Assembly (NCBI GenBank): GCA_019418525.1
Contig: DYBS01000004.1
Coordinates: forward strand, 1-32,756
Source of the DNA: Clostridiales bacterium
GTDB taxonomy: Bacteria > Bacillota > Clostridia > Oscillospirales > Oscillospiraceae
Length of the DNA: 32,756 nt
Reading direction: 5' to 3'
The notes under the pieces were generated by a model. The model did not search any database. It was given only the letters and a program-made list of their open reading frames with translations, and was not told the origin of the DNA. The position numbers were made by a program, and so were the translations under genes. The stretch's first letter is position 1; every line of letters begins with the position of its first letter. Shown here piece after piece: positions 15,128 to 22,372 of this stretch.

Positions 15128-16544
15128 GGAAAAGGCATGTTTTGCCTCGGTAGACAATCGCGAGGACGCGCTGATTGCGCTCTCCAAAGAAATCTGGGGC
15201 TATGCGGAGCCCGGCCTTCAGGAGGTGCAGTCCTCCAGGGCCATCGCAAACTATTTGGAGTCGGAGGGCTTTCGGGTTCAGCTGGGGGTGGGCTCCATCC
15301 CCACGGCCATCTGTGCCGAGTACGGCTCGGGCCACCCAGTCATCGCCTATCTGGGGGAGTACGACGCTCTGCCTCGGCTCAACCAGAATGTGACCGATCA
15401 CCAGGAGTTCCAGTATCCCGACCAGCCCGAGCGCCCGGGCCACGGCTGCGGCCACAATAACTTGGGCGTGGGGGCAGTAGGAGCGGCGGTGATGCTCAAG
15501 GACGCCATTGCCGCCGGCCTGGTGAAGGGTACAGTCCGCTTCTACGGCTGCCCCGCCGAGGAGCTTCTGGTGGGCAAGGTGTTTATGGTGCGGGACGGCG
15601 CGTTCCAGGATGTGGACTGCGCCATGACCTGGCACTCCCACGCCTACAACGGCGCTTGGGGTGCGTGCTACACCTGCATGAATTCGGTGAAATTCCACTT
15701 CCATGGCAAGGCCGCCCATGCCGCTGGGCACCCCTTTGATGGCCGCAGCGCCCTGGACGCGGTGGAGCTGATGAACGTGTCGGCCAACTACATGCGGGAG
15801 CATGTAAAGCCCGATGTGCGCATCCACTACGCCACCATCTGCTCCTGCGCCCCCAATGTGGTGCCGGATGCCTGCTCGGTGTGGTACTACATCCGCGCGC
15901 CCAAGCGAAAGGACGTGGATGAGGTCTACCGCTGGCTGTGCGACTGTGCCAAGGGCGCGGCGCTGATGACTCAGACCACCTTTGACATCGAATTTTTGAC
16001 CGGATGCAGCGAGGTGCTCCCCAACGACGTGCTGGAGCAGGTCATGCTTCAGGCCTATCAGGACACCGGCGCGCCCCGGTTCACCGAGGAAGATTATGCT
16101 TTTGCCAAACGCATGGCGGAGACCTATCCCGACGTGCTGGAGCGGGACCGCCGGGTCATGAAGGAGGAGTACGGCGTCAACGGCGACGACAAATTCCTGT
16201 GCGATGTGGTCTTTGACAAGGTCATTGAGGACCGCCTAGTGGCCCCCGGTTCCACCGATGTGGGCGACGTGAGCCATGTGGTCCCCACCTATCAGATCTA
16301 TGTGGCCGGTCAGGGCATCGGCTGCCCCGGACACTCCTGGCAGATGACCGCTTATAGCGGAAGCCATGTGGGCTTTGCCAGCATGCTGTGCGCGGCCAAG
16401 GTGCTGGGCCTCTCGGGCCTGCGCCTGCTGGAGCAGCCCGAATTGGTGCAGAAGGCCTGGGATAACTTCCACCAGAATCAGACCGAGCCCTATGTCAGTC
16501 CCCTCCCCCCGGATCTGAAGCCGGATCTGGAGCAGGCCAAGTAA
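15114..16544 (+). CDS. M20-family amidohydrolase (AbgB/aminoacylase-like)
   Basis: This 476-residue metallo-amidohydrolase resembles p-aminobenzoyl-glutamate hydrolase subunit B and related M20 enzymes that split amide bonds of N-acyl amino acids. Visible features are YLGEYDALP, the metal motif GHGCGHNN (His110, His114), GCPAEELLVGKVFM with the catalytic/metal acidic pair (EE), HSHAYN, and the lid-domain KFHFHGKAAHAAGHPFDGRSALDA. Near the C-terminus STDVGDVSHVVPT and GHSWQM supply further expected residues. The start is ATG 15114; a TTG three bases earlier is the alternative. It probably acts in the cytoplasm on a compound brought in by the two membrane proteins upstream, releasing an amino acid for the two enzymes downstream. 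Confidence 0.87.
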   Translation: MIRNEEKACFASVDNREDALIALSKEIWGYAEPGLQEVQSSRAIANYLESEGFRVQLGVGSIPTAICAEYGSGHPVIAYLGEYDALPRLNQNVTDHQEFQYPDQPERPGHGCGHNNLGVGAVGAAVMLKDAIAAGLVKGTVRFYGCPAEELLVGKVFMVRDGAFQDVDCAMTWHSHAYNGAWGACYTCMNSVKFHFHGKAAHAAGHPFDGRSALDAVELMNVSANYMREHVKPDVRIHYATICSCAPNVVPDACSVWYYIRAPKRKDVDEVYRWLCDCAKGAALMTQTTFDIEFLTGCSEVLPNDVLEQVMLQAYQDTGAPRFTEEDYAFAKRMAETYPDVLERDRRVMKEEYGVNGDDKFLCDVVFDKVIEDRLVAPGSTDVGDVSHVVPTYQIYVAGQGIGCPGHSWQMTAYSGSHVGFASMLCAAKVLGLSGLRLLEQPELVQKAWDNFHQNQTEPYVSPLPPDLKPDLEQAK

Positions 16545-16556
16545 TCAACAAATGAT

Positions 16557-16589
16557 ACAGACCCACCTATCCATGATAGGTGGGTCTGT
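16557..16589 (+). other. Perfect 15-bp intercistronic hairpin without a U tract
   Basis: Bases 16557-16571 pair fully with 16575-16589 around a CAT loop. No T run follows on either strand, so it is unlikely to be a simple terminator. It may stabilise or mark a processing point in the mRNA between the amidohydrolase and cyclodeaminase-like genes. Confidence 0.6.
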
Positions 16590-16624
16590 CCACCCCGCAG
16601 CATCAGAAAAGGAGTTGTTGTCCT

Positions 16625-17629
16625 GTGGAACAGGTATTATGGCTCTCCAAGGCAGACGTGGAACAGACCGGGGTCTGCCGCATGGAGGAGGCCCAGGCTA
16701 TCGTAGAGCGGGTGTTTCGTCTGTTCGACCAACAGCAGGCGTGCATTGTACCGGAATCTTCGCTCAGACTGGGCGATGCTGGTCAGGATCAGGCCTGTTA
16801 CGCCCTGCCTGCCTATGTGGGTGGAGATACCGGCGTGTGTGGTCTGAAATGGACTGCCCACGGCGCGGCCACCTCACCGGTCGAATTCGCCGTTTCCCGC
16901 ATCCAGGCCACGATTCTCATTAATGAGGTATCTAGAGGTGTTCCGCTGGCACTTCTGAACGGCACGGACATTGGCGCGGCCCGGACTGGAGCTGTGACCG
17001 CGCTGGCCCTGACCCAATTGGCCCCATTGAACACGCAAAAAGTGGCGCTGTGCGGGGCGGGCGGCCAGGCGGAGCGGCAATTGCAGGCCGTTCTCCACGC
17101 GCTGCCCCAGGTCCGGGAGGTGGCCATCTGGAGCCGGGGCGGCCAGAGAAATAAGGTTCTGGCCGCCCACTACCAGGCCAGCGCTGGGGGCCGCCTCCGG
17201 CCGGTGGACAGCCTGGAGGAGGCCGTGGATGGCGCGGATGTCATCATCGGCGCCACCTCCGCCCCCCAACCCTATCTCAAGCCGGAGCACCTGCGCTCAG
17301 CTTCCCTATACTGTCACATTGGCTTTCACGAGATCTCCGCACCGGCGGTGGATTGCTTCCGCCGGGTGGTGGTGGATACCTGGGAGGAGGCCAAGGACGT
17401 GAGTGGGCAGTCCCTTTTCCGCTATTATCGGGAGGGCCGGTTTGATCCCGAGCGACTGACGGGCACTCTGGGCGCCATTTTGTCCGGCCGCCTGGAGATG
17501 CCCCGGGGAACGGTGGAGGATAAAATCCTGTTTGACGCCTTTGGCCTGCCCATTTTTGACCTGGGGCTGGCAAAGGAGGCCTATGTCCGGGCCCGCCGTC
17601 TGGGACTGGGGACGTTCCTTTCGTGGTAA
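16625..17629 (+). CDS. Ornithine cyclodeaminase / mu-crystallin family protein
   Basis: This 334-residue protein has the family's N-terminal substrate domain (LSKADVEQTGVCRMEEAQAIVERVF, then YVGGDTGVCGLKWTAHGA) and a Rossmann NAD(P) domain from about residue 140 (VALCGAGGQAERQLQAVLHALP, then GADVIIGATSAPQPYL). Known members include ornithine cyclodeaminase, alanine dehydrogenase and imine reductases such as those for delta1-pyrroline-2-carboxylate. GTG 16625 is chosen because AAGGAG lies 10 bases upstream; the longer in-frame extension would start inside the hairpin. In this operon it may act on the amino acid released by the M20 enzyme. Exact reaction unknown. Confidence 0.85.
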   Translation: MEQVLWLSKADVEQTGVCRMEEAQAIVERVFRLFDQQQACIVPESSLRLGDAGQDQACYALPAYVGGDTGVCGLKWTAHGAATSPVEFAVSRIQATILINEVSRGVPLALLNGTDIGAARTGAVTALALTQLAPLNTQKVALCGAGGQAERQLQAVLHALPQVREVAIWSRGGQRNKVLAAHYQASAGGRLRPVDSLEEAVDGADVIIGATSAPQPYLKPEHLRSASLYCHIGFHEISAPAVDCFRRVVVDTWEEAKDVSGQSLFRYYREGRFDPERLTGTLGAILSGRLEMPRGTVEDKILFDAFGLPIFDLGLAKEAYVRARRLGLGTFLSW

Positions 17630-17667
17630 GTTACGATCATTTCACTGAATCGAGGAATATATACACT

Positions 17668-18843
17668 ATGAATCTGAATTTTGATGAGATCATCCAGCGT
17701 AAGAATACCAACTGTTCCAAATACGACGGACTTGCCGCCTCCTTCGGGCGGACCGATCTGCTGCCCATGTGGATCGCGGACATGGATTTTCCGGTTCCTG
17801 AGGAAGTGACTGCCGCAGTGAAACGACGGGCGGAGCATCCGGTCTACGGATACAACGTATTCCCGGAGGGGTATTACGAGGCCTTCGCCGCTTGGGAGAA
17901 AAAGCGGCATGACTGGACGGTGGACCCGAAGTGGGTCTGTCACACCCCTGGCGTACTGACCGCGCTGGCGACTGCCATCCTGACTTTTACCGAGCCGGGC
18001 GATCCTGTGCTCATTCAGCCCCCGGTGTATTTCCCCTTCCGGAGCACGATCGAGGCTCTGGGCCGCACCGTACTGGACAACCAGCTGATCTATCAGGATG
18101 GGCGCTTTACCATGGACTTTGCCGACCTGGAAGTCAAGGCGGCGCAGGCCAAGCTCTTTGTTTTCTGCAGCCCCCACAACCCCTCCGGCCGGGTGTGGCT
18201 CCCGGAGGAGCTGGAGCGCGTGGAGGCCATCTGCCGGAAAAACGATCTTCGGGTCTTTTCCGACGAGATCCACAGCGACATCGTCTATGCCCCCCACCGG
18301 CACATCGTCTTTGCCCAGCTCTCCGACTGGAGCCGGGAGCACAGCATCGTGGCCATGGCGCCCAGCAAGACCTTCAATCTGGCGGGGCTGGAGATGTCCC
18401 ACATCACCATCGCCGATCCGGGTATGCGGGAGAAGTTTCAGTATTTCCTGCGCTTCGGCCTGCATGTGGCCAACGGCAATTCCTACGGGATCCCGGCTGC
18501 CCAGGCGGCCTATGAGCATGGAGAGGCGTGGTACCAGGCTCTTCTGACCTATTTGGAGGGCAATCTGGACTATCTGGAGCAGGCGCTTGCCGCACAGGTC
18601 CCCCAGATCCGGCTGGTGCGCCCGGAGGCCACCTATATTCCGCTGCTGGATCTGAGCGCACTGGGTATGACCAATCCGGAGATGGTGGAGTTCATGATCC
18701 AAAAGGTGGGCGCGGCCCTCAACGCTGGCAGCACCTTTGGCCCTGGCGGGGAACGCTTTATGCGGATCAATGTGGCCACCCAGCGCGCCCGCCTGGAGGA
18801 GTTCATCCAGCGCCTGCGTCACGCCGTGGAAGGGCTCCAATGA
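17668..18843 (+). CDS. MalY/PatB-type PLP-dependent C-S beta-lyase or aminotransferase
   Basis: This 391-residue protein is a class I/II fold-type I PLP enzyme of the MalY/PatB branch. The N-terminus NFDEIIQRKNTNCSKYDG and LLPMWIADMDFPVPEEV are characteristic of the branch, followed by YGYNVFPEGYYEA, SPHNPSGRVW, FSDEIHSDIVY and the PLP lysine Lys234 in APSKTFNLAGLEMSH. Characterised members cleave cystathionine, cysteine and cysteine conjugates to a thiol, pyruvate and ammonia; some are aminotransferases. ATG 17668 follows CGAGGAA. It overlaps the EamA gene (ATGA), so they are translated together. With the amidohydrolase upstream, a cysteine-conjugate or N-acyl-cysteine breakdown route is one possibility. 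Confidence 0.87.
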   Translation: MNLNFDEIIQRKNTNCSKYDGLAASFGRTDLLPMWIADMDFPVPEEVTAAVKRRAEHPVYGYNVFPEGYYEAFAAWEKKRHDWTVDPKWVCHTPGVLTALATAILTFTEPGDPVLIQPPVYFPFRSTIEALGRTVLDNQLIYQDGRFTMDFADLEVKAAQAKLFVFCSPHNPSGRVWLPEELERVEAICRKNDLRVFSDEIHSDIVYAPHRHIVFAQLSDWSREHSIVAMAPSKTFNLAGLEMSHITIADPGMREKFQYFLRFGLHVANGNSYGIPAAQAAYEHGEAWYQALLTYLEGNLDYLEQALAAQVPQIRLVRPEATYIPLLDLSALGMTNPEMVEFMIQKVGAALNAGSTFGPGGERFMRINVATQRARLEEFIQRLRHAVEGLQ

Positions 18844-19757
18844 GCCGCCGGCAGGCCTTGGGGAAGTACGTCCCCATTTTGCTGGTGATGCTGTTCTGGG
18901 GCTCCATGGGCATCCCATCCACCTATGCTGTGGAGGAATTATCCCCCCTGAGTGTACTGTGTCTGCGCAGTGGGGTGGCGGCCGCGGTCCTGTTCCCAGC
19001 GGTTCGACGGCGGCACGGCTCCATCCGTCCGGCCCCGGGCGAGGGGGGGCTGCTGGTGGTGCTGTCCATCATTGGCGTAGTCTGCTGCAACTACCTGTAC
19101 TTTTTTGCCGTGCAGCACACCACCCTGACCAATGTAGCCATCCTCTACGCTCTGGGCCCCATCATCACCACTGTGCTTGCCTTCTTTTTCCTTCGGGAAA
19201 TGGTCCATCTAAGTCGGGCGCTGGGCATTGTACTGGCCTTCCTCGGGGTGGTCGCTCTGATTACCGACGGGCATGTGGAGGCTCTGCTGGACATCGGCTT
19301 TAACCAGGGCGATGTGGCGGAGCTGCTGTCCTCCCTGTGTCTGGCGGTCTATACCATCTTGAGCAAGCGCCTGCGCAAGACCCCGGCGGACTGTGTGGTA
19401 TTCTGGCTCATGGCCATCGGATTTGTGGTGACGCTGCCCATGGTAATCTGGTTGGAAGGAGGGATCGCCCTCTATGTCAGCCACCGGGCCCTGGCCTCGG
19501 TCCTCTATCTGGGAATCCTATGCTCCGGGATGGGGTATCTTCTGCAGCAACGTTCCATCCAGACTATCGGCGCCTCCACCTCTGCCGCCTTCCTTAACGG
19601 AATCAGCCCCATCACCATCCTCACCGCAGCGCTCATTCTGCAGGAGAAGATCACACCGGTCCAGATCGGATGCATGGCGGTGGTCTTTCTGGGGCTGTTC
19701 CTCAATGCCAGAAATCAGCCGCTCCTTTCCCGGCGCCCCCCCACCTCCGTATCCTGA
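18840..19757 (+). CDS. EamA/DMT-family transporter (RhaT-type permease)
   Basis: This 305-residue protein has ten predicted helices in two EamA repeats (about residues 10-145 and 155-295). Typical motifs are LVMLFWGSMGIPSTYAVEELSPLSVLCLRSG, TTLTNVAILYALGPIITTVLAFFFLREMVHLSRALGIVLAFLGV in the first repeat, and ASTSAAFLNGISPITILTAALILQEKITPVQIGCMAVV in the second. DMT proteins often export amino acids or metabolites. ATG 18840 overlaps the TGA of the lyase gene. Being last in the operon, it may export a product or excess amino acid. It ends just before a terminator that is shared with the convergent regulator. Confidence 0.88.
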   Translation: MSRRQALGKYVPILLVMLFWGSMGIPSTYAVEELSPLSVLCLRSGVAAAVLFPAVRRRHGSIRPAPGEGGLLVVLSIIGVVCCNYLYFFAVQHTTLTNVAILYALGPIITTVLAFFFLREMVHLSRALGIVLAFLGVVALITDGHVEALLDIGFNQGDVAELLSSLCLAVYTILSKRLRKTPADCVVFWLMAIGFVVTLPMVIWLEGGIALYVSHRALASVLYLGILCSGMGYLLQQRSIQTIGASTSAAFLNGISPITILTAALILQEKITPVQIGCMAVVFLGLFLNARNQPLLSRRPPTSVS

Positions 19758-19796
19758 AAAAACAGCCCGAAACCGCAAAGCACGGTTTCGGGCTGT
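19757..19796 (-). terminator. Terminator between convergent genes
   Basis: A perfect 14-bp stem (19762-19775 with 19783-19796) is followed on the minus strand by a T run (19761-19757). The T run favours the minus-strand regulator gene; on the plus strand the U tract is weak. Confidence 0.75.
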
Positions 19797-19823
19797 GTAA
19801 TTTGAGCCTCATGCCCAGTCGGC

Positions 19824-20585
19824 TCAAGCCGTATGCTCCTGGGCGCTACTCTGTTTTTTTTCAAAGGTATTGGTTTTGACAATGAGGTTGTGGATGTGCT
19901 GCTTCATGATGCTCCGGGCCCGGTCGGCGTCATGGGCGGCGATGGCCTCATAAATGCTTCGGTGGTCACTGGGATTGTTCAGAGAGGAAGCGTTGATGAT
20001 GCTCTCCAGCTCCGGGGAGTAGTCGCGATCGGTGCGCAGCATCTTCATGACGGCCTCCAGGACCGGATTTCCGGAGGCCCGGGCAATCTCAATGTGGAAG
20101 GGGGCATCCGTACAGGCCATGCTCTCGCCCTGCTGTGTGAGCTTGGCGCTTTCCTCCACGATGGCACGGATGGCCTGGATGTTCTCCTCTTTGGCGTTCT
20201 GGGCGGCCAGAGCAGCCACCTCTGGTTCGATGATCTCGCGGGTCAGCAGAATGTTGCGCAGGTGTTCACTGTAACCGCTTTGGAACACCTCCATGGTGTC
20301 CAAAACAGCTCTGGCCTGTCGGTGCGCCGCTGCCAGTTCCTTGACACGCGCTTTTCCTGCGTCTGTAATGACCCTGCCCCGGAAGCGTCCGTCATACTTT
20401 TCGCTTTTCAGGAAACCCTGCTTTTCAAACTTGCGTAGGTAGCGGCCAATGGTGGCCTCACTCATCGCCGGGACGGGCGCGTCCTGGAGAATATCGGCCA
20501 GAAATCCGGCTCCGATCGGCCCATTGGATTCAGCGATGGTCTGAAGCAGTACGTATTCGACCGTTTGCGAGCGATAATCGCCCAT
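19824..20585 (-). CDS. Transcriptional regulator: winged helix plus FCD ligand domain
   Basis: This 253-residue protein has a C-terminal FCD domain (about 100-235: LRNILLTREIIEPEVAALAA, then CTDAPFHIEIARASGNPVLEAVM and DHRSIYEAIAAHDADRARSIMKQHI) as in FadR-type GntR regulators; the D/H/H positions fit a metal site. The N-terminus (residues 5-80: VEYVLLQTIAESNGPIGAGFLADILQ, ATIGRYLRKFEKQGFL, GRVITDAGKARV) is not the usual GntR helix-turn-helix and looks more like the winged helix of NrpR/HrcA-type repressors. GGGGGAGG precedes the ATG. It is convergent with the amidohydrolase operon, which it may control through the inverted repeats near 13589-13675. The ligand is unknown, probably a carboxylate. 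Confidence 0.82.
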   Translation of the reverse strand: MGDYRSQTVEYVLLQTIAESNGPIGAGFLADILQDAPVPAMSEATIGRYLRKFEKQGFLKSEKYDGRFRGRVITDAGKARVKELAAAHRQARAVLDTMEVFQSGYSEHLRNILLTREIIEPEVAALAAQNAKEENIQAIRAIVEESAKLTQQGESMACTDAPFHIEIARASGNPVLEAVMKMLRTDRDYSPELESIINASSLNNPSDHRSIYEAIAAHDADRARSIMKQHIHNLIVKTNTFEKKQSSAQEHTA

Positions 20586-20627
20586 CAGCCTCCCCCCATC
20601 GTTCTAAAATAATCCGTTTATAACTTA

Positions 20628-20656
20628 ATTATACAAGATGGTGGGAAATATGTCCA
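20628..20656 (-). promoter_or_regulatory. Promoter of the FCD regulator
   Basis: On the minus strand TGGACA (20656-20651) and a perfect TATAAT (20633-20628) are separated by 17 bases, about 43 bases before the ATG. Confidence 0.65.
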
Positions 20657-20927
20657 TCCTATTTTAAAACTCCGAGAAAAAGACCAGGCTTGGACTGAGC
20701 AGACGTTTTACCACCCGGAGTATGATCCGAAGAACATAGTGTGCCGTTTTATTGGTCAGGCTGTGGTAGCCGGAAAAAGGGTTTGAAAAGCAGCCGATAA
20801 TTCGGATGGACGTTTCTACTAACTGCCTGACAGTTTACTATAGGGTATTCGCACCTACGATTCTGAAGGTCACTGAGAGACGTTTTTTATTTGTCCAGAC
20901 GAGCACGGACCATGGGAGGGCGCTGGA
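20657..20927. other. Intergenic region with a short coding-like remnant
   Basis: No intact gene is present. One plus-strand frame at 20679-20786 is open for 35 codons with a protein-like composition (DQAWTEQTFYHPEYDP, then a stop) but no start. It may be a fragment of a lost gene beside the amidohydrolase pseudogene. Its family is not recognised. Confidence 0.3.
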
Positions 20928-21530
20928 ATGTTGATCCTGCTTATTCGCAATGCCTCCCATATCGTGACCTGTGGCCGACAGAACTGGGTGTATGACTACG
21001 CGGACTGCGAATCCGGGACGGTGTGATTGCCGCCATCGGCGCGGTACACTAGCCTGCGGACGAGGTAATCAACGCCGAGGGCTATATCGTGTCCCCCCTG
21101 GACTCACCAACACCCACCACCATCTCTACCAGGTACTCAGCCGAAACTTGCCCCGGGTGTGGAACATGGAGGCCTCCGACTGGCTCCGGACGCTGCAGGA
21201 GATGAAAGGACCTGGATGACAGTGCGGTCTGCCACAGCTCCCTCACCGCTATGGGCGAGCTAATGAAAAATGGCTGCACCACCTGCTTTGACCATCACTA
21301 TGTGTTCCCTAACGACCGCGCAGAGGGGGACTACTGGAGCGCCGGTTTTCCGCCGCAGAGGACCTGGGCATCCCGTAGTACACCTCCCGCAGCTACGACC
21401 TACTGAAGCTGGTCACGGCGAGCAGCGCCCGCATCATGAGTGGGGACGACATCGATACTCTGGAGTCCGGCAAGGCCAGCGACTGATTTCTGGTGTGCAC
21501 CAACCGGCTGGAGCGGACGGGACCCAGTTT
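20928..21530 (+). pseudogene. Broken amidohydrolase, 8-oxoguanine deaminase / chlorohydrolase type
   Basis: Pieces in changing frames line up with one amidohydrolase: MLILLIRNASHIVTCG at the start (ATG 20928), RIRDGVIAAIGA, the metal-binding segment TNTHHHLYQVLSRNLPRVW, then LTAMGELMKNGCTTCFDHHYVFPN, and after a large internal gap the C-terminal SARIMSGDDIDTLESGKASD with an in-frame stop. Intact enzymes of this family are about 450 residues, so more than half is deleted. At least three frameshifts and several stops are seen. The ancestor would have deaminated a purine or triazine-like ring. Family assignment is by recalled motifs. Confidence 0.7.
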
Positions 21531-21555
21531 TGTATGCAGAGCACGGCAGATAAAC

Positions 21556-21587
21556 AAAAATCCCGGAACCATCTGGTTCCGGGATTT
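21556..21587 (-). terminator. Strong hairpin terminator, minus strand
   Basis: A perfect 13-bp stem (21558-21570 with 21575-21587) is followed by T residues on the minus strand. As at 3107-3142, it lies directly beside a tRNA 3'-end fragment. Confidence 0.65.
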
Positions 21588-21590
21588 ATC

Positions 21591-21602
21591 TGGTGGACAA
21601 TA
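21591..21602 (-). repeat. Short tRNA 3'-end fragment (CCA and acceptor strand)
   Basis: TGGTGGACAATA equals the first 12 bases of the tRNA remnant at 3147 and differs by one base from the intact tRNA-Val end at 25392. Alone it would be too short to call, but it repeats the same placement beside a terminator. Confidence 0.35.
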
Positions 21603-21733
21603 CTGCCTTTTATTGCCCAAGCCTAAGCCTTTAAGGGAAACTTTTGACCACGTAGGTGCACACAAAAGAGGCGGATGCGGCACAGCTGCTCAGCCTCTAA
21701 TCAAGGCCAATGACTGCTATGTCACTTTGGCAA

Positions 21734-22252
21734 TCATTGTAATTTGCTAATTTTTCGCTGCGTAAGGATAACTTTGATGACCTGATAAATAAACGTAGGG
21801 ATACCAACATAAATAGATAGGGCCAATTTGATCCAAAACCAAATTATCCAAAAGAGCAGTGTGCCGAAGATAACCACTGGGAAGAAGGATTGCAAATACG
21901 TAAAGAATTTCCAACCAAAAGGTGTGCAGAATCCCATAAACATACCAAGAATGCACGTTGGTACGTCACTTTCTTGGGATACCATAATACAAAGGAAAAT
22001 TATCCCGACAACAATTCCGATTAAGGCAGTTTTGATAAATTCGTTGCGGGTGTCAACCAGAGCAGACCGGTATTTTTGTCTTCTCTGGTCTTCCTGATTT
22101 TTCACCTCTTGCTGCTTTTCCTGTTGAATCAAAGCAGCACAGGAATCGCACAGGCAGGGAGTGTATTTTTCAGCGCATTCGCGGCACAGACCTTTTCCGC
22201 ATTTTTGGCAGGTCGCTACTGCGTCTCTTTCAGGATGATTGAAGCATTTCAA
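21734..22252 (-). CDS. Small membrane protein with N-terminal B-box-like zinc finger
   Basis: This 172-residue protein begins with a cysteine/histidine-rich zinc-binding module (residues 1-37: CFNHPERDAVATCQKCGKGLC, then CAEKYTPCLCDSCA), followed by a Gln/Lys-rich linker and three to four membrane segments (about 75-97, 104-120, 125-160). The start is a TTG at 22252 because AAGGAGG lies about 10 bases upstream; a longer in-frame extension to 22336 has no ribosome binding site. Similar zinc-finger membrane proteins are common in Clostridia, with no known function. Its neighbours (surface protein, pseudogene) give no hint of function. Confidence 0.7.
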   Translation of the reverse strand: MKCFNHPERDAVATCQKCGKGLCRECAEKYTPCLCDSCAALIQQEKQQEVKNQEDQRRQKYRSALVDTRNEFIKTALIGIVVGIIFLCIMVSQESDVPTCILGMFMGFCTPFGWKFFTYLQSFFPVVIFGTLLFWIIWFWIKLALSIYVGIPTFIYQVIKVILTQRKISKLQ

Positions 22253-22372
22253 AGTAAATATACCTCCTTGTCGGACTTCGATGAAATAAACAGAATCCGC
22301 ACTGTTCCGATTTTGATCTGGCCCAATACGGGCCATCCTAAAAAATATCGCCTATATGCGTTTTATACAGCG

